DNA of 64,000 bases from Psychrobacillus vulpis (GTDB lineage Bacteria > Bacillota > Bacilli > Bacillales_A > Planococcaceae): positions 3,105 through 67,104 of the forward strand of contig NZ_VDGI01000013.1 of assembly GCF_006861825.1 (NCBI RefSeq). The letters run 5' to 3'. A program made the translations under genes and the position numbers. A model generated the notes under the pieces. That model ran no database searches and was not told the DNA's origin. It was given only the letters and a program-made list of their open reading frames with translations. How positions within the stretch are numbered: position 1 is the stretch's first letter; the number at the start of each line of letters is the position of its first letter. This document shows, one piece after another, positions 25,483-34,237 of the stretch.

Positions 25483-26229
25483 ATGGACTTAGGTTCTCCG
25501 ATAGCAATGGGAAATACAGCCAAAATATATCTTTGGGAAGACAGGATTATTAAAATATTTAATGACTATTTACCAGTTTCGGAATCTTTATATGAAGCAA
25601 ATAAGCAAAAATTTGCCTACTCATGTGGACTTTCTGTCCCTAAAATATTGGATGTCACAGAAATAGATGGGAAACAAGCTATTATTATGGAATATATTAA
25701 TGGAAGAACAATAGGCGATATCCTATCTGAAAACATGCAACAAGCAGAATATTACATGGGTATTTCCATTGATGTACAACAAAAAATTCATCTGGTTGTT
25801 GCTGATCCACTTGAACCAATGACTGAAAAATTAAAGCGTCAAATTGAAGTAGCTCCACAATTGGATGAAAGACATAAGTCTAGTCTATTGAAAAAATTAG
25901 AATCTATGGTATTCGAGAAGAGACTTTGTCATGGAGATTTTCATCTTTACAATTTGATTATGTCAAATAACGAAGTGACAATTATAGATTGGGTTGATTC
26001 CAGTGCAGGAGACATTCGTGCCGACGTTTATCGGACGTATCTTTTGTATTCACAGTTTTCAATGGAATTAGCTAACATGTATTTACGACTTTATTGTGAT
26101 AAAAGTGGATTGTCAATGGAGGGAGTTTTTCAATGGGCTCCGATCATTGCAGGGGCAAGATTATCTGAAAATGTATCATCAGAAAAATCAAATCGTCTTT
26201 TGGATATAGTGAATCACTACTGTCCTTGA
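25483..26229 (+). CDS. Aminoglycoside phosphotransferase (APH) family kinase
   Basis: A 248-residue kinase-like protein. The Brenner-type catalytic loop is CHGDFHLYNLI and the metal-binding motif is IIDWVDSS; the N-lobe has MGNTAKIYLWEDRIIKIF with the ATP-binding lysine, and IIMEYINGRTI is the hinge. It phosphorylates an unknown small molecule. Many such chromosomal proteins are not resistance enzymes. GGGAGAG precedes the ATG. A terminator and repeat follow it. Confidence 0.88.
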   Translation: MDLGSPIAMGNTAKIYLWEDRIIKIFNDYLPVSESLYEANKQKFAYSCGLSVPKILDVTEIDGKQAIIMEYINGRTIGDILSENMQQAEYYMGISIDVQQKIHLVVADPLEPMTEKLKRQIEVAPQLDERHKSSLLKKLESMVFEKRLCHGDFHLYNLIMSNNEVTIIDWVDSSAGDIRADVYRTYLLYSQFSMELANMYLRLYCDKSGLSMEGVFQWAPIIAGARLSENVSSEKSNRLLDIVNHYCP

Positions 26230-26250
26230 TAATTATCTCGATAATTAGGT

Positions 26251-26312
26251 GAGTTGATCCAGGAAGGATTAACTCTTTTTTTGTAGAACTTATTGTACTA
26301 AAGGGGAATCAG
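26251..26312 (+). repeat. Variant composite: terminator hairpin plus half B unit
   Basis: GAGTTGATCC pairs with GGATTAACTC, followed by TTTTTTT (26251-26282). Then comes ACTTATTGTACTAAAGGGG, a B-like left arm and loop without a right arm. The same layout recurs at 49.3 kb and 57.5 kb. Confidence 0.7.
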
Positions 26313-26317
26313 GATTG

Positions 26318-26698
26318 ATGAAAAAATCGATACTATTAATATTCATTCTACTATTTTTATCATTCTTAAGTGGGTGCAACCAGTCCCCCAAGATAGATAT
26401 CGCGGAGTCATTAACTAAGTCAGAGAAACAATTCAAAATGTCAGATGGAATAGAATGCGTGTCGGCATTTGATGGAGACTCGGTTAAGTTTAGACTCCTT
26501 CTTGAAGTGAAGCCTACAAAGAAAGAAGCAACTATATTATTTGAAAAAATATTAGATACTATAGTAAGTAATTCAAACACCCCCGATACGTGGGATTTCT
26601 ACAGTGCCGAATTCGATTTGTCGTATGAGAATAGCATAATATATGAAGGCAATAAAGAAGCGGGTAAAAGTTTAATAGTAAAGGAGGTATCAAAATGA
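26318..26698 (+). CDS. Lipoprotein of unknown function
   Basis: 126 residues: a signal peptide KKSILLIFILLFLSFLSGC with lipobox LSGC, so the protein is membrane-anchored outside the cell. The short mature domain has alpha/beta character and no recognised motif. ATG 26318 follows CAGGATTG. Its stop overlaps the next start (ATGA), so it is translationally coupled to a HAD hydrolase gene. Confidence 0.72.
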   Translation: MKKSILLIFILLFLSFLSGCNQSPKIDIAESLTKSEKQFKMSDGIECVSAFDGDSVKFRLLLEVKPTKKEATILFEKILDTIVSNSNTPDTWDFYSAEFDLSYENSIIYEGNKEAGKSLIVKEVSK

Positions 26699-27339
26699 TT
26701 CAAATAAGAAATGAAGTGAAAGTAATTTTCTTTGATGCGGGTGGTGTCCTTTTTGATACTTTTTTAAAGGGAGAAGACAGAATTAGATACATATTAATGG
26801 AGAGAGGTTATCAAAAATCAAAAATCGATGCTGCAATTATAAAGGCAAATCAAAATAAAATACCTTTCATTACAAATTGGAGTGAAGAAGAACAATACTA
26901 TAAGCGATATTATGGAACTATTGCAGAAGAACTTGGAGAAATTGAACTAACAAATGAATTACTATTCTTTACTCATTTTGCTGGTCACTGTGAACTGTTT
27001 CCTGAAATAAAAGGCTTGCTTGAAGAATTAAGTAAACAGTACAAATTAGCTGTTATTTCAAATGCGATGCCAAGTATGGACTGGATATTTGATAGGTTAG
27101 GAATTCGTAAATATTTTGATTCTATTATTCTTTCTGCCTTTGTAAATGAAGAAAAGCCAGGAGAAGCAATCTATCATATCGCTCTTAACCATGTAAAAGC
27201 CAAAAAAGAAGAATGTATATTTATTGATGATAAAATTGAAAACATCGAAGGATCCGAAAGAGTCGGGATAAGAGGACTTCACTTAGATAGGGACAGGGTC
27301 GATTTGTTAGAATTATTGAGAGAACAACATCTGATCTAA
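26695..27339 (+). CDS. HAD-superfamily hydrolase (IA variant 3 type)
   Basis: A 214-residue phosphatase-like protein. Motif I is FFDAGGVLFD: the nucleophile Asp is present, but the second Asp of DxD is Gly, as in YihX-like and some other branches. Motif II is AVISNA, the Lys is in NEEKPGEAIY, and motif IV is IFIDDKIENI. It is likely to be a cytoplasmic phosphatase of unknown substrate. It overlaps the preceding lipoprotein gene by four bases. Confidence 0.85.
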   Translation: MIQIRNEVKVIFFDAGGVLFDTFLKGEDRIRYILMERGYQKSKIDAAIIKANQNKIPFITNWSEEEQYYKRYYGTIAEELGEIELTNELLFFTHFAGHCELFPEIKGLLEELSKQYKLAVISNAMPSMDWIFDRLGIRKYFDSIILSAFVNEEKPGEAIYHIALNHVKAKKEECIFIDDKIENIEGSERVGIRGLHLDRDRVDLLELLREQHLI

Positions 27340-27448
27340 AATCCCATTAAATAATCCATCTAATTCTATTGTGATTCATTTAAAACGTATCAAGACAAAT
27401 AAAGAGTTAGATATGAACAAAATAATTTTTATAACAGGGGGAGAGATT

Positions 27449-27880
27449 TTGATTAAGAGGAAAGTTATAACTTTTTTCATTGCAACCATTTTGTCGATAA
27501 CGTTCATCTTGATTTTTGTCTTTGGCGAATGGGAAAGACCTCTTGAGTTGATACCTATGATTGGGATATATAGCTTATTATTTTCTCCTATTATATTTAT
27601 TTATGGTGTACCAATTACATTTTTATCAGATTATATAACCAAACGTTTCATAGGAATTAAAAGAGGAGTTTTTGCACTTATAATTCATTTGTTTTTTGGA
27701 ATGGTCTATACATTTATCTATGGCCTTATATTTGAATCTATTGATTTCTTTACAGAGTTTAGAAACTATTGGGTAGGAGAAGGAGAACTAAATTTTATCG
27801 CAGGTATCGTCACTTCATTCTTCTTTTGGACGGTGGATGAAGTTCTTAGACATATTATACCTAAACCAATTTTAAAATAA
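27449..27880 (+). CDS. Integral membrane protein of unknown function
   Basis: 143 residues from TTG 27449 (GGGGGAGAG upstream) with four hydrophobic segments: KVITFFIATILSITFILIF, the MIGIYSLLFSPIIFIYG area, FALIIHLFFGMVYTFIYG and FIAGIVTSFFFWTV. The longer frame to 27371 lacks a site. No family was recognised. An A-type repeat follows immediately. Confidence 0.65.
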   Translation: MIKRKVITFFIATILSITFILIFVFGEWERPLELIPMIGIYSLLFSPIIFIYGVPITFLSDYITKRFIGIKRGVFALIIHLFFGMVYTFIYGLIFESIDFFTEFRNYWVGEGELNFIAGIVTSFFFWTVDEVLRHIIPKPILK

Positions 27881-27882
27881 TT

Positions 27883-27939
27883 CTTCTTCAACTAAAGGAT
27901 GGTTTAGATGATGAAGAATATGGGCTGCTGAGACAGCCC
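27883..27939 (+). repeat. A unit plus hairpin
   Basis: CTTCTTCAACTAAAGGATGG, then TTTAGATGATGAAG, followed by GGGCTG/CAGCCC (27922-27939). A T-run is missing here. The B half is absent. Confidence 0.6.
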
Positions 27940-28099
27940 AGCAGACGAATACTTTATTTATCGTATTCTTTTGCTAGATATATCAAAGAAATATATGAGA
28001 AAACAAAACAGCAACAGAGCTTTACCTATTTATTGTTGTAATTCAAGTAGAATTATACCCATTTATTAGAGAATTGAATAAGTGGAAGGAGTGTATAAA

Positions 28100-28579
28100 A
28101 TGAAATTATTTATTGAAAAAATGAATGAAAAAATGGCTAACGACATACTTAACTGGAAATATGATAAGCCATATGATTTTTACAATAACGAATTAACGGA
28201 TGAAGAGATGAAGGAAAGGCTCGATGGTTCATACTTCGCACTTGTTGATGAATTTAATGAATTAATTGGATTTCTTTGCATTGGGGAAACTGCTCAAGTA
28301 CCCATTGGAAACCAATTTGGTGTTTATACAGATAATTTTGTTGATATGGGACTTGGTATGAATCCGAAACTTGTAGGCAAAGGTAACGGTTTTGAATTTT
28401 GCTCATTTATTATTAAATTTATTGAAGAAAAATATAAAAGTACTCCAATTCGATTAACTGTGGCAAAATTCAATCTAAGAGCCATCCATCTATATGAAAA
28501 GCTTGGTTTTGTAATGGAAAATGAATTTAGTACCGATTTTGCAGAATTTATTACAATGGTTAAAAAAGACAACTTATAG
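28100..28579 (+). CDS. GNAT acetyltransferase
   Basis: A 159-residue acetyltransferase. Motif A is DMGLGMNPKLVGKGNGFEF, followed by RLTVAKFNLRAIHLYEKLGF, the standard GNAT C-terminal half. The start ATG 28100 follows GGAAGGAG. It is flanked by palindromic repeats on both sides, as a single-gene unit. Confidence 0.9.
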   Translation: MKLFIEKMNEKMANDILNWKYDKPYDFYNNELTDEEMKERLDGSYFALVDEFNELIGFLCIGETAQVPIGNQFGVYTDNFVDMGLGMNPKLVGKGNGFEFCSFIIKFIEEKYKSTPIRLTVAKFNLRAIHLYEKLGFVMENEFSTDFAEFITMVKKDNL

Positions 28580-28612
28580 GGATATAAAAGAATTTCTTTT
28601 TAACTCTTTTCT

Positions 28613-28645
28613 CTTATTCAATTAGAAGAGTAGGTTAGTTTGTGC
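28613..28645 (+). repeat. B-unit palindrome
   Basis: CTTATTCAATTAG, loop AAGAGTAG, GTTAGTTTGTGC. The right arm is eroded. Confidence 0.55.
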
Positions 28646-28841
28646 AGTAAAATAATAAGTTGATATCTATTAGTAAATGAAGTCATTACGTGGAAGATTA
28701 TTTTTATATGTCTACCTTTTGGTTTGCTAATAATTCCTGTTGCTTTATTTGCTCATTGGATAGGCAAAAAGGTTATATAATATTAATTAATTCAAAAAAA
28801 GTTTCCTTAGAGTGGCTTTTTTATTTAGAAAAATTAATAGT

Positions 28842-29277
28842 TTACATTTCTATAATACGATATAACACTAAACTGTATGGAAGTATGATTATTATTGATG
28901 TTATCGCTCCTGGAGTTATGGAACGGAAAAATATTGCTTGTCCAATATGAGTAAATGCATGGATGAAAAAAGTTAATGTTACTGTTGTAAAAAAATAGAT
29001 ATTAGCAAATGCGCCGTGAGTTACAAATTGGATGGCCATAGTGGTAGAACTGCTTACATATAAAAAGATAATTAATACTGCAAAAGCAAATTGTGCTGTG
29101 GACATGGAAAATTGTTTAACTACCCGATCAGCTAATTTTTTGGGCAATCTTTTATAAACTTCCCCTACATTCTTATTTAGCCAATTTTCTATCATAATAA
29201 TTTCTTCGAAGTCATGAAAAAATAAATAAAATAGGAAACAACCAAATAAGTGTTTGAAGGTTTATCCATATATCCAT
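28842..29277 (-). pseudogene. HXXEE-family membrane protein, frameshifted in a T6 run
   Basis: From ATG 29277 (GAGGTAGTAG upstream) the frame reads MDIWINLQTLIWLFPILFIF and then stops. One base fewer in the six-T run restores HDFEE, the name-giving HXXEE motif, followed by IIMIENWLNKN and the known frame down to 28842, with three transmembrane segments. The repaired protein has about 144 residues. Family function is unknown. Confidence 0.78.
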
Positions 29278-29410
29278 ACTACTACCTCTTTCAATATTAT
29301 TTTACTTAGTCTAAAAAATGATGTTTTATAACTATTATACCAATTTTTACATATTTAGTTTATTTATAAAGTGAACACTACGACCGAAATGTGTAATAGA
29401 AGAGAAGGTG

Positions 29411-29445
29411 TTTGTTTAACTAACGGGGCAGTTTAGTTGAACAAG
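29411..29445 (+). repeat. B-unit palindrome, well preserved
   Basis: TTGTTTAACTAAC, loop GGGGCA, GTTTAGTTGAACAAG. The stem pairs over about twelve bases and is one of the cleanest single copies. Confidence 0.75.
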
Positions 29446-29522
29446 AAATAATAGGTTAATTTATCTGTTGGAATAGTGTTAAACTTATTGTATTCTTATT
29501 ATTTATTATTGGGGTGAAAAAA

Positions 29523-29990
29523 TTGATATTAGTCAGTTCTTGCTTAGCAGGGTTAAAAGTTAGATATAACGGGACAGATAGTTTAGATAATAGAATACAA
29601 AAACTTTTATCAGAAAATAGAGCTATTACTGTTTGTCCTGAACTACTTGGAGGTTTTTTAACTCCAAGAGAGCCTGCTGAAATCGTTGGAGGAGATGGGG
29701 AAGATGTATTAAATGGGAAGGCAATAGTTATTGAAAAGTCAGGTAGAGATGTTACTGACCTATATATAAACGGAGCATACGTTACATTAAAGAAAGCTCA
29801 AGAGTTGGGCGCAACAACAATTATCCTTAAAGAATATAGCCCATCTTGCGGTAGTTCTATGATTTATAATGGCGAATTTAAAGGAATTAAAGTTCCTGGT
29901 ATTGGTGTTACAACAGCTCTACTTAGAAGAAATGATTTAATAGTAATTTCTGAAGAAAATCTCACTGATTTTTTGGATGGGATACAATGA
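29523..29990 (+). CDS. DUF523 family protein
   Basis: 155 residues matching DUF523 (YbbK-like): ILVSSCLAGLKVRYNG at the N terminus, VCPELLGGFLTPREPAEI, and LKEYSPSCGSSMIYNG with conserved cysteines. The family acts in the cytoplasm and lacks an established activity. I prefer TTG 29523 over GTG 29514, because GGGGTG is then a properly spaced ribosome binding site and the protein starts as its homologues do. Confidence 0.88.
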   Translation: MILVSSCLAGLKVRYNGTDSLDNRIQKLLSENRAITVCPELLGGFLTPREPAEIVGGDGEDVLNGKAIVIEKSGRDVTDLYINGAYVTLKKAQELGATTIILKEYSPSCGSSMIYNGEFKGIKVPGIGVTTALLRRNDLIVISEENLTDFLDGIQ

Positions 29991-29991
29991 A

Positions 29992-30089
29992 TCTTTTTGA
30001 ACTATAGGGGGGCTTTACTTGAAGATTATTGAGCTATTTGGACAGCTCTTTTTTCTTCTCCAACTAAAGCAGCAGGTTAGTTGAATAAG
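29992..30089 (+). repeat. Complete composite palindrome (A, terminator, B)
   Basis: The A unit is 29992-30030 (loop GGGGGGC), the hairpin GAGCT/AGCTC at 30031-30048 has a T-run after it, and the B unit is 30055-30089 (CTTCTCCAACTAAAG, CAGCAG, GTTAGTTGAATAAG). GGCTTTACTTGAAGA in A can pair with TTCTCCAACTAAAG in B, and the outer arms can pair as well, giving a nested fold. Confidence 0.8.
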
Positions 30090-30601
30090 AGAAAGTGAGT
30101 ATTTTTGTCACACTTGACACAAAAAGCGTCAAAAAAGAGCATCAAAATTCGATGCTCTAATATCAAACATAATTACCTAATATTCACAGGAATTACCCCC
30201 TCTAATGTGGAAAATATCGAACTTAAGGGGGGCAGGTCTGTTTAAGTCAATATGCTTTATCAAATCAATGAACTGGTGTACGTTCCTTTTTCCTATCAAT
30301 ATTGTAAGTGGAAATAGAGAAAAAATAAGTAGTATCGATTAATAAAGAAGCGAAGGGCGTCCAAAATTGTATTTCGGACGCAAAATTGTATAGAATAGTC
30401 ACTGTTAATATAAAAGCGAAACCCAATCATAGTAAGCGGTATTTATTAAAGAAGCATCAAAGAGCAACTAAACGTCTTTGATACTTCTTTTTTCAATTTT
30501 TTATAAAGGGATTACTGTAATATCATTAATTATGGCATGGAAAGATTTTGGTTCTTCTGGAGATACCATAGGTAGCATGCCAAGCGTTTGTTGCTTCCCT
30601 T
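30090..30601. other. Long non-coding gap with hairpins
   Basis: No frame with a ribosome binding site was found. Structures are AGAGCATC/GATGCTCT (30136-30158), a short GCGTCC/GGACGC stem (about 30357-30380) and the terminator listed separately. The gap separates the repeat-rich block from the convergent MFS gene. Confidence 0.5.
30451..30493 (+). terminator. Rho-independent terminator
   Basis: GAAGCATCAAAGA pairs with TCTTTGATACTTC (one mismatch), followed by TTTTTT. Confidence 0.75.
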
Positions 30602-31792
30602 TTATGCTGATTTCTTTTGTTTTTGATCTAAACGATGACTAAAGAATGTTAGCAGACTTGCACAGACTGCAACTATCCCACCGACCCATGTTACATTCAT
30701 TAAATTCCCTTGATGGTATACAATTCCGCCTAATGCAGAACCAAAAGCGATACCTACGTTGCTTGCCACTGGCATAAGCGAAGCAGCGAGTCCTGTTGCT
30801 TTTGGCTGATAAATTCCGGCGAGGTCTATTAAATAAAGCTGAGTAGATGTTGTTAAGAGGATGGCCATTAACGACATCAAGCCAATGTTTGCCAGTCCTA
30901 AAATAAAATGATTTGTAGTCCAAAATAAACTTGTCAGAACAACTGCCTGCACGAGAAAAACAAACCGAAGGCGACCGATTGCATTGTGGCTGGCAATTTT
31001 ACCGGCGAGGATGTTGCTGAAAATCGAGATAAATCCGTAACCAAATAAGATTAAACTAATTGAATTATTTGGTGCTTCCATTCCCTTCAAGATAGGAACA
31101 AGGTACGTAAAGACGGTATAAGTTGCGCCAAATCCGAGAGCAGGAATGAAAAAAGCCATCAAAATTCTTGGATTGGTCATTAAAGAAAACTGATCCCGTA
31201 TCGAACTGCGTATTTGGCTGAGTCTAGTAGGCAAGACGAAAAATGATGCCAAAAACGCCAATCCTCCTAGGAAAGTAGTTAACATGAAAGTGGCATTCCA
31301 GCCGTACGATTCGGCAATGACAACACCAATTGGCACTCCAACGACATTTGCAAGTGTGAAACCACCAAAAACGAATGATATAGCAAGTCCGCGTTTTTTA
31401 ATGGGCATTGTTTCACTTGCAACAATCATAGCTAGAGAGATTAATACTCCTGTTACAATCGCTGTCATAATCCGAAGTACTAGAAGCATGATGTAGCTTG
31501 TCGAGATTATACACAAAGCATTCAGGACGATGAAAGAACCTATCAAAAACAACATCCATTTACGCTTTGGAAAATGACTTGTTGCTGACATCACTAGTGG
31601 TGTGGCGATGGCAAATGTAATTGCAAACGCAGAAACGAGTGTGCCTGCTTTTGCATTTGTCATATGAAGACTCGACGAAATATCGGTTAAGATTCCGACA
31701 ATAACAAATTCGCTTGTCCCGAGAACAAATGTTAATAAAGAAAGTGTTAAGATGAGCAACCAATGTCGCTTGGATAATTTTGTGTGGTGCAT
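30602..31792 (-). CDS. MFS transporter (DHA1, AraJ/YdhP type)
   Basis: 396 residues with twelve transmembrane segments. The start LTFVLGTSEFVIVGIL and the motif-C-like GFTLANVVGVPIGVVIAE are typical of the arabinose-efflux/chloramphenicol-resistance-like DHA1 permeases, which export small molecules by proton antiport. AAAGAGGT precedes the ATG on the minus strand. It is monocistronic, and no regulator is adjacent. Confidence 0.9.
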   Translation of the reverse strand: MHHTKLSKRHWLLILTLSLLTFVLGTSEFVIVGILTDISSSLHMTNAKAGTLVSAFAITFAIATPLVMSATSHFPKRKWMLFLIGSFIVLNALCIISTSYIMLLVLRIMTAIVTGVLISLAMIVASETMPIKKRGLAISFVFGGFTLANVVGVPIGVVIAESYGWNATFMLTTFLGGLAFLASFFVLPTRLSQIRSSIRDQFSLMTNPRILMAFFIPALGFGATYTVFTYLVPILKGMEAPNNSISLILFGYGFISIFSNILAGKIASHNAIGRLRFVFLVQAVVLTSLFWTTNHFILGLANIGLMSLMAILLTTSTQLYLIDLAGIYQPKATGLAASLMPVASNVGIAFGSALGGIVYHQGNLMNVTWVGGIVAVCASLLTFFSHRLDQKQKKSA

Positions 31793-32298
31793 AAATACCT
31801 CTTTTCTTAGATGAATGTAAATGTGTCAGATAGTTGATACACGACCTAAACATCTTACCATAAAATATTATTGCGAGAAAAACCCTTTCTTATCAAATAG
31901 AGTTTAATGGATTACCAGGATCAACAATGCTACGGGAGTTAGTAGAAAACTATTTAAGAAAGCACATTTCTATTGATAATGCTATTGTGGCAGTAGGTAT
32001 TAAGAAAATTAGTATGTAGAAACCTTATTTAGTTACAATACGGTCAACCATATCATAAGTAAATGAGGTTTTCCTATGTTTTGAATAGAATAGCAAGGTA
32101 TGCAATCTTCAATATTTGCATACTTTTTTTGTTAAGAAGGTATTTCGATATAATGTGTAGTATATATATAATGAATATATTATTTTTCTCTTTAGCAAAT
32201 ATTTTTAAACAAAACACAAAAAAATCCACTTCAATCACTATTGATGTCTATGATGAAATCAACGCTTTATTAATATGCAATATCGAAGGAGGCGTAGT
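31793..32298. other. Intergenic gap with a short frame fragment
   Basis: From a stop near 31859 a + strand frame is open to TAG 32017 and includes MLRELVENYLRKHISIDNAI from ATG 31927. It looks like a protein C-terminal remnant, but there is no ribosome binding site and I do not recognise a family. The rest is very AT-rich and would hold the promoter of the next gene. Confidence 0.35.
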
Positions 32299-32796
32299 AT
32301 GAAGCAACTTTATATAAAGCAGAAGGTATTCAGTATAAGTGGCAAATTTACGGTAAAGGATCAGCAGGAGAAGGATGTTTATTACGTGGAGGGCAGTTTT
32401 ATGCAAATTCCAAAGACTTTCTCCATTATGAATACAACAAGAGATGAAGTTGCACTTATTACAAAAAAGGTGTTTAGCTTTTTACCTAAGTTTTTTGTTG
32501 AGGTGAATGGTCGAGAGGTGCTAACGATTAAGAAGGAGTTTTCTTTCTTAAAAGCACGCTATACTATTGATGCTGCAGACATTGAGGTACAAGGTAACTG
32601 GTGGGATATGGATTTTCAGGTCTTACAGCATGGTGAAATCGTCGGTAAAGTGAACAAGGAGTGGTTCACTTGGGGCGATAGCTACAAGGTTCAAATATTT
32701 AATGAGGAAATGGAGGCAATCATTATTGCGTTTGTTGTCGCAATTGATTGTGTGAAGGCTGACCAAGCAGCTGCTTCCTCTGCAGCGGCGACTTAA
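32299..32796 (+). CDS. LURP-one/scramblase-like protein (YxjI type)
   Basis: A 165-residue tubby-like beta-barrel protein: LYIKQKVFSISGKFTVKD at the N terminus, YYVEGSFMQIPKTFSI, LPKFFVEVNG and KVNKEWFTWGDSYKVQI are standard LURP-one features, as in B. subtilis YxjI. GAAGGAGGCG precedes ATG 32299. Probably cytoplasmic or membrane-associated; the function is poorly known. The C terminus is Ala-rich (AAASSAAAT). Confidence 0.88.
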   Translation: MKQLYIKQKVFSISGKFTVKDQQEKDVYYVEGSFMQIPKTFSIMNTTRDEVALITKKVFSFLPKFFVEVNGREVLTIKKEFSFLKARYTIDAADIEVQGNWWDMDFQVLQHGEIVGKVNKEWFTWGDSYKVQIFNEEMEAIIIAFVVAIDCVKADQAAASSAAAT

Positions 32797-33034
32797 TGTA
32801 AGAACCAGAATAGTGACTAAGAAACGTATCATAAGTAAATGTTATGAAAATATGTTTAAATGATGTAATGAAAAATTAGAGGATAAACAACTTGTAGTGT
32901 ATAAAGATATTCATAATGAAAAAAGAGAGGTTTATCAAAATTTATGTTTTTATAAAAAATAAGGGTGCTTCTACAAGTTTTATTATCGGAATTTTTTGTC
33001 AAAATAAAAAATAGAGACAGGGGTGACAAATACA

Positions 33035-33991
33035 ATGGATCAAGAAACGATTCACAACCAAAAAACACCAAAAAAACCGTACATAAAGCTATTTCTAGCG
33101 GCTGCACTGATCATTTTAGTGATAGGTGCAATACTTGTATCGACGAACTTATTGAATACGGAAGAGCCACAACAATTAGCAGACCCTTTAAGCTTTCGTA
33201 TGTTTGATGATCGAACTATAGAGATCACAAAATATGAAATGTTTTATCGAGATAACTTTTTGTATTCTAAAGAAGCTGTTGAATTTTTTAGTTTAAGTAA
33301 GACGATCGAGAAATTTGCACTTTTCTATCATTTAGAGCAGCATGATTACAAATGGGATGAAGAGAAACGTGATTTTTTCAGAGAGCGTATCAAAATGGAG
33401 CTTGAATATGACAAGAGGGATGCGAATTTAAACGCATATTATGAAAAGATGTTTGCTACACTGAAGATTACAGAGGAAGAATATATTGAATATTATGTAT
33501 TAGTAAACAGAGAGTTCGAAATGCTCTATCAAGATTTATTTAATAAAGGAATCGGCTTGGATGAAACAGGCGCATACCCAAGTGGAGAAGTGGCAATGGC
33601 CTATAGTAATCTTATGGGGATTACAGAAGATGAGATGAACGAGCTTGCAGAAAAGATTCCTGAACGACTCAATCCGATGGAACCACAGCCAGATTTGCCT
33701 TTTATTACAGATGATTTTGGGTTGAAAGTGACAACAAATGCACAAGGGGAATATATTTTTGTAGAAAATACGTATTTGCCTATTTACCTTGATGAACCGT
33801 ATAACGATATATTATACGAATTGAAGGGAAAGATTGTGAAGGAAGAGTTAACGCGCTATTCCATAAAGCGCTATCGGGAGGCAGTGGCATCATACGAAAG
33901 TGAAGATGCGCAAAAAATGAAGTCAGTAAAAGAACTCGGCTTAATGTTAGAAATTTTAGAGCGAACAATAGAAATGGAATGGGAATTATGA
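33035..33991 (+). CDS. Membrane-anchored protein of unknown function
   Basis: 318 residues. A basic cytoplasmic start and one transmembrane segment (LFLAAALIILVIGAILVST, about residues 25-43) are followed by a large extracytoplasmic helical region rich in Glu, Lys and Tyr. The general layout, a helical domain with SKTIEKFALF and EEYIEYYVLVNREFE, recalls SurA/PrsA N-terminal chaperone domains, but no PPIase domain is visible. ATG 33035 follows CAGGGGTG. Function unassigned. Confidence 0.7.
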   Translation: MDQETIHNQKTPKKPYIKLFLAAALIILVIGAILVSTNLLNTEEPQQLADPLSFRMFDDRTIEITKYEMFYRDNFLYSKEAVEFFSLSKTIEKFALFYHLEQHDYKWDEEKRDFFRERIKMELEYDKRDANLNAYYEKMFATLKITEEEYIEYYVLVNREFEMLYQDLFNKGIGLDETGAYPSGEVAMAYSNLMGITEDEMNELAEKIPERLNPMEPQPDLPFITDDFGLKVTTNAQGEYIFVENTYLPIYLDEPYNDILYELKGKIVKEELTRYSIKRYREAVASYESEDAQKMKSVKELGLMLEILERTIEMEWEL

Positions 33992-34036
33992 TGTCATGGC
34001 TTAAAAATATTCTTTAACTAATAAGGGCAATAGTAA

Positions 34037-34066
34037 AAGGGTAGCGTCATTTAAGACGTTGCCCTT
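34037..34066 (+). terminator. Hairpin terminator
   Basis: AAGGGTAGCGTC and GACGTTGCCCTT pair (with G-T pairs) around ATTTAA. Only a weak T-run follows. Confidence 0.6.
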
Positions 34067-34237
34067 CATTAAATAAATGTACCTGTGACTAAGTTTGATG
34101 TCCTTATATTCTGTAATATTTAATTGCAATAGATCTATTTGTGTCTATATACAATCTGAAAAGGAGTCTTATGAAACCAATAGCTTTTAACATACGTAAA
34201 CAAAGTTAAAGAAAATTAAACAAAGTGAGGTGTCCCA

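Noticed and set aside
28690-28950. An 86-codon + strand frame
   Set aside because: Its second half overlaps the minus-strand HXXEE gene and it has no ribosome binding site. The first part may hold a small hydrophobic remnant, but I cannot support a gene.
30136-30158. AGAGCATC/GATGCTCT hairpin as a terminator
   Set aside because: It is preceded by A-runs (a T-run only for minus-strand transcription), but no minus-strand gene ends there.
32063-32302. A 79-codon + strand frame before the LURP-one gene
   Set aside because: No ribosome binding site, very AT-rich, and it overlaps the start of the well-supported downstream gene. It is probably leader or promoter DNA.
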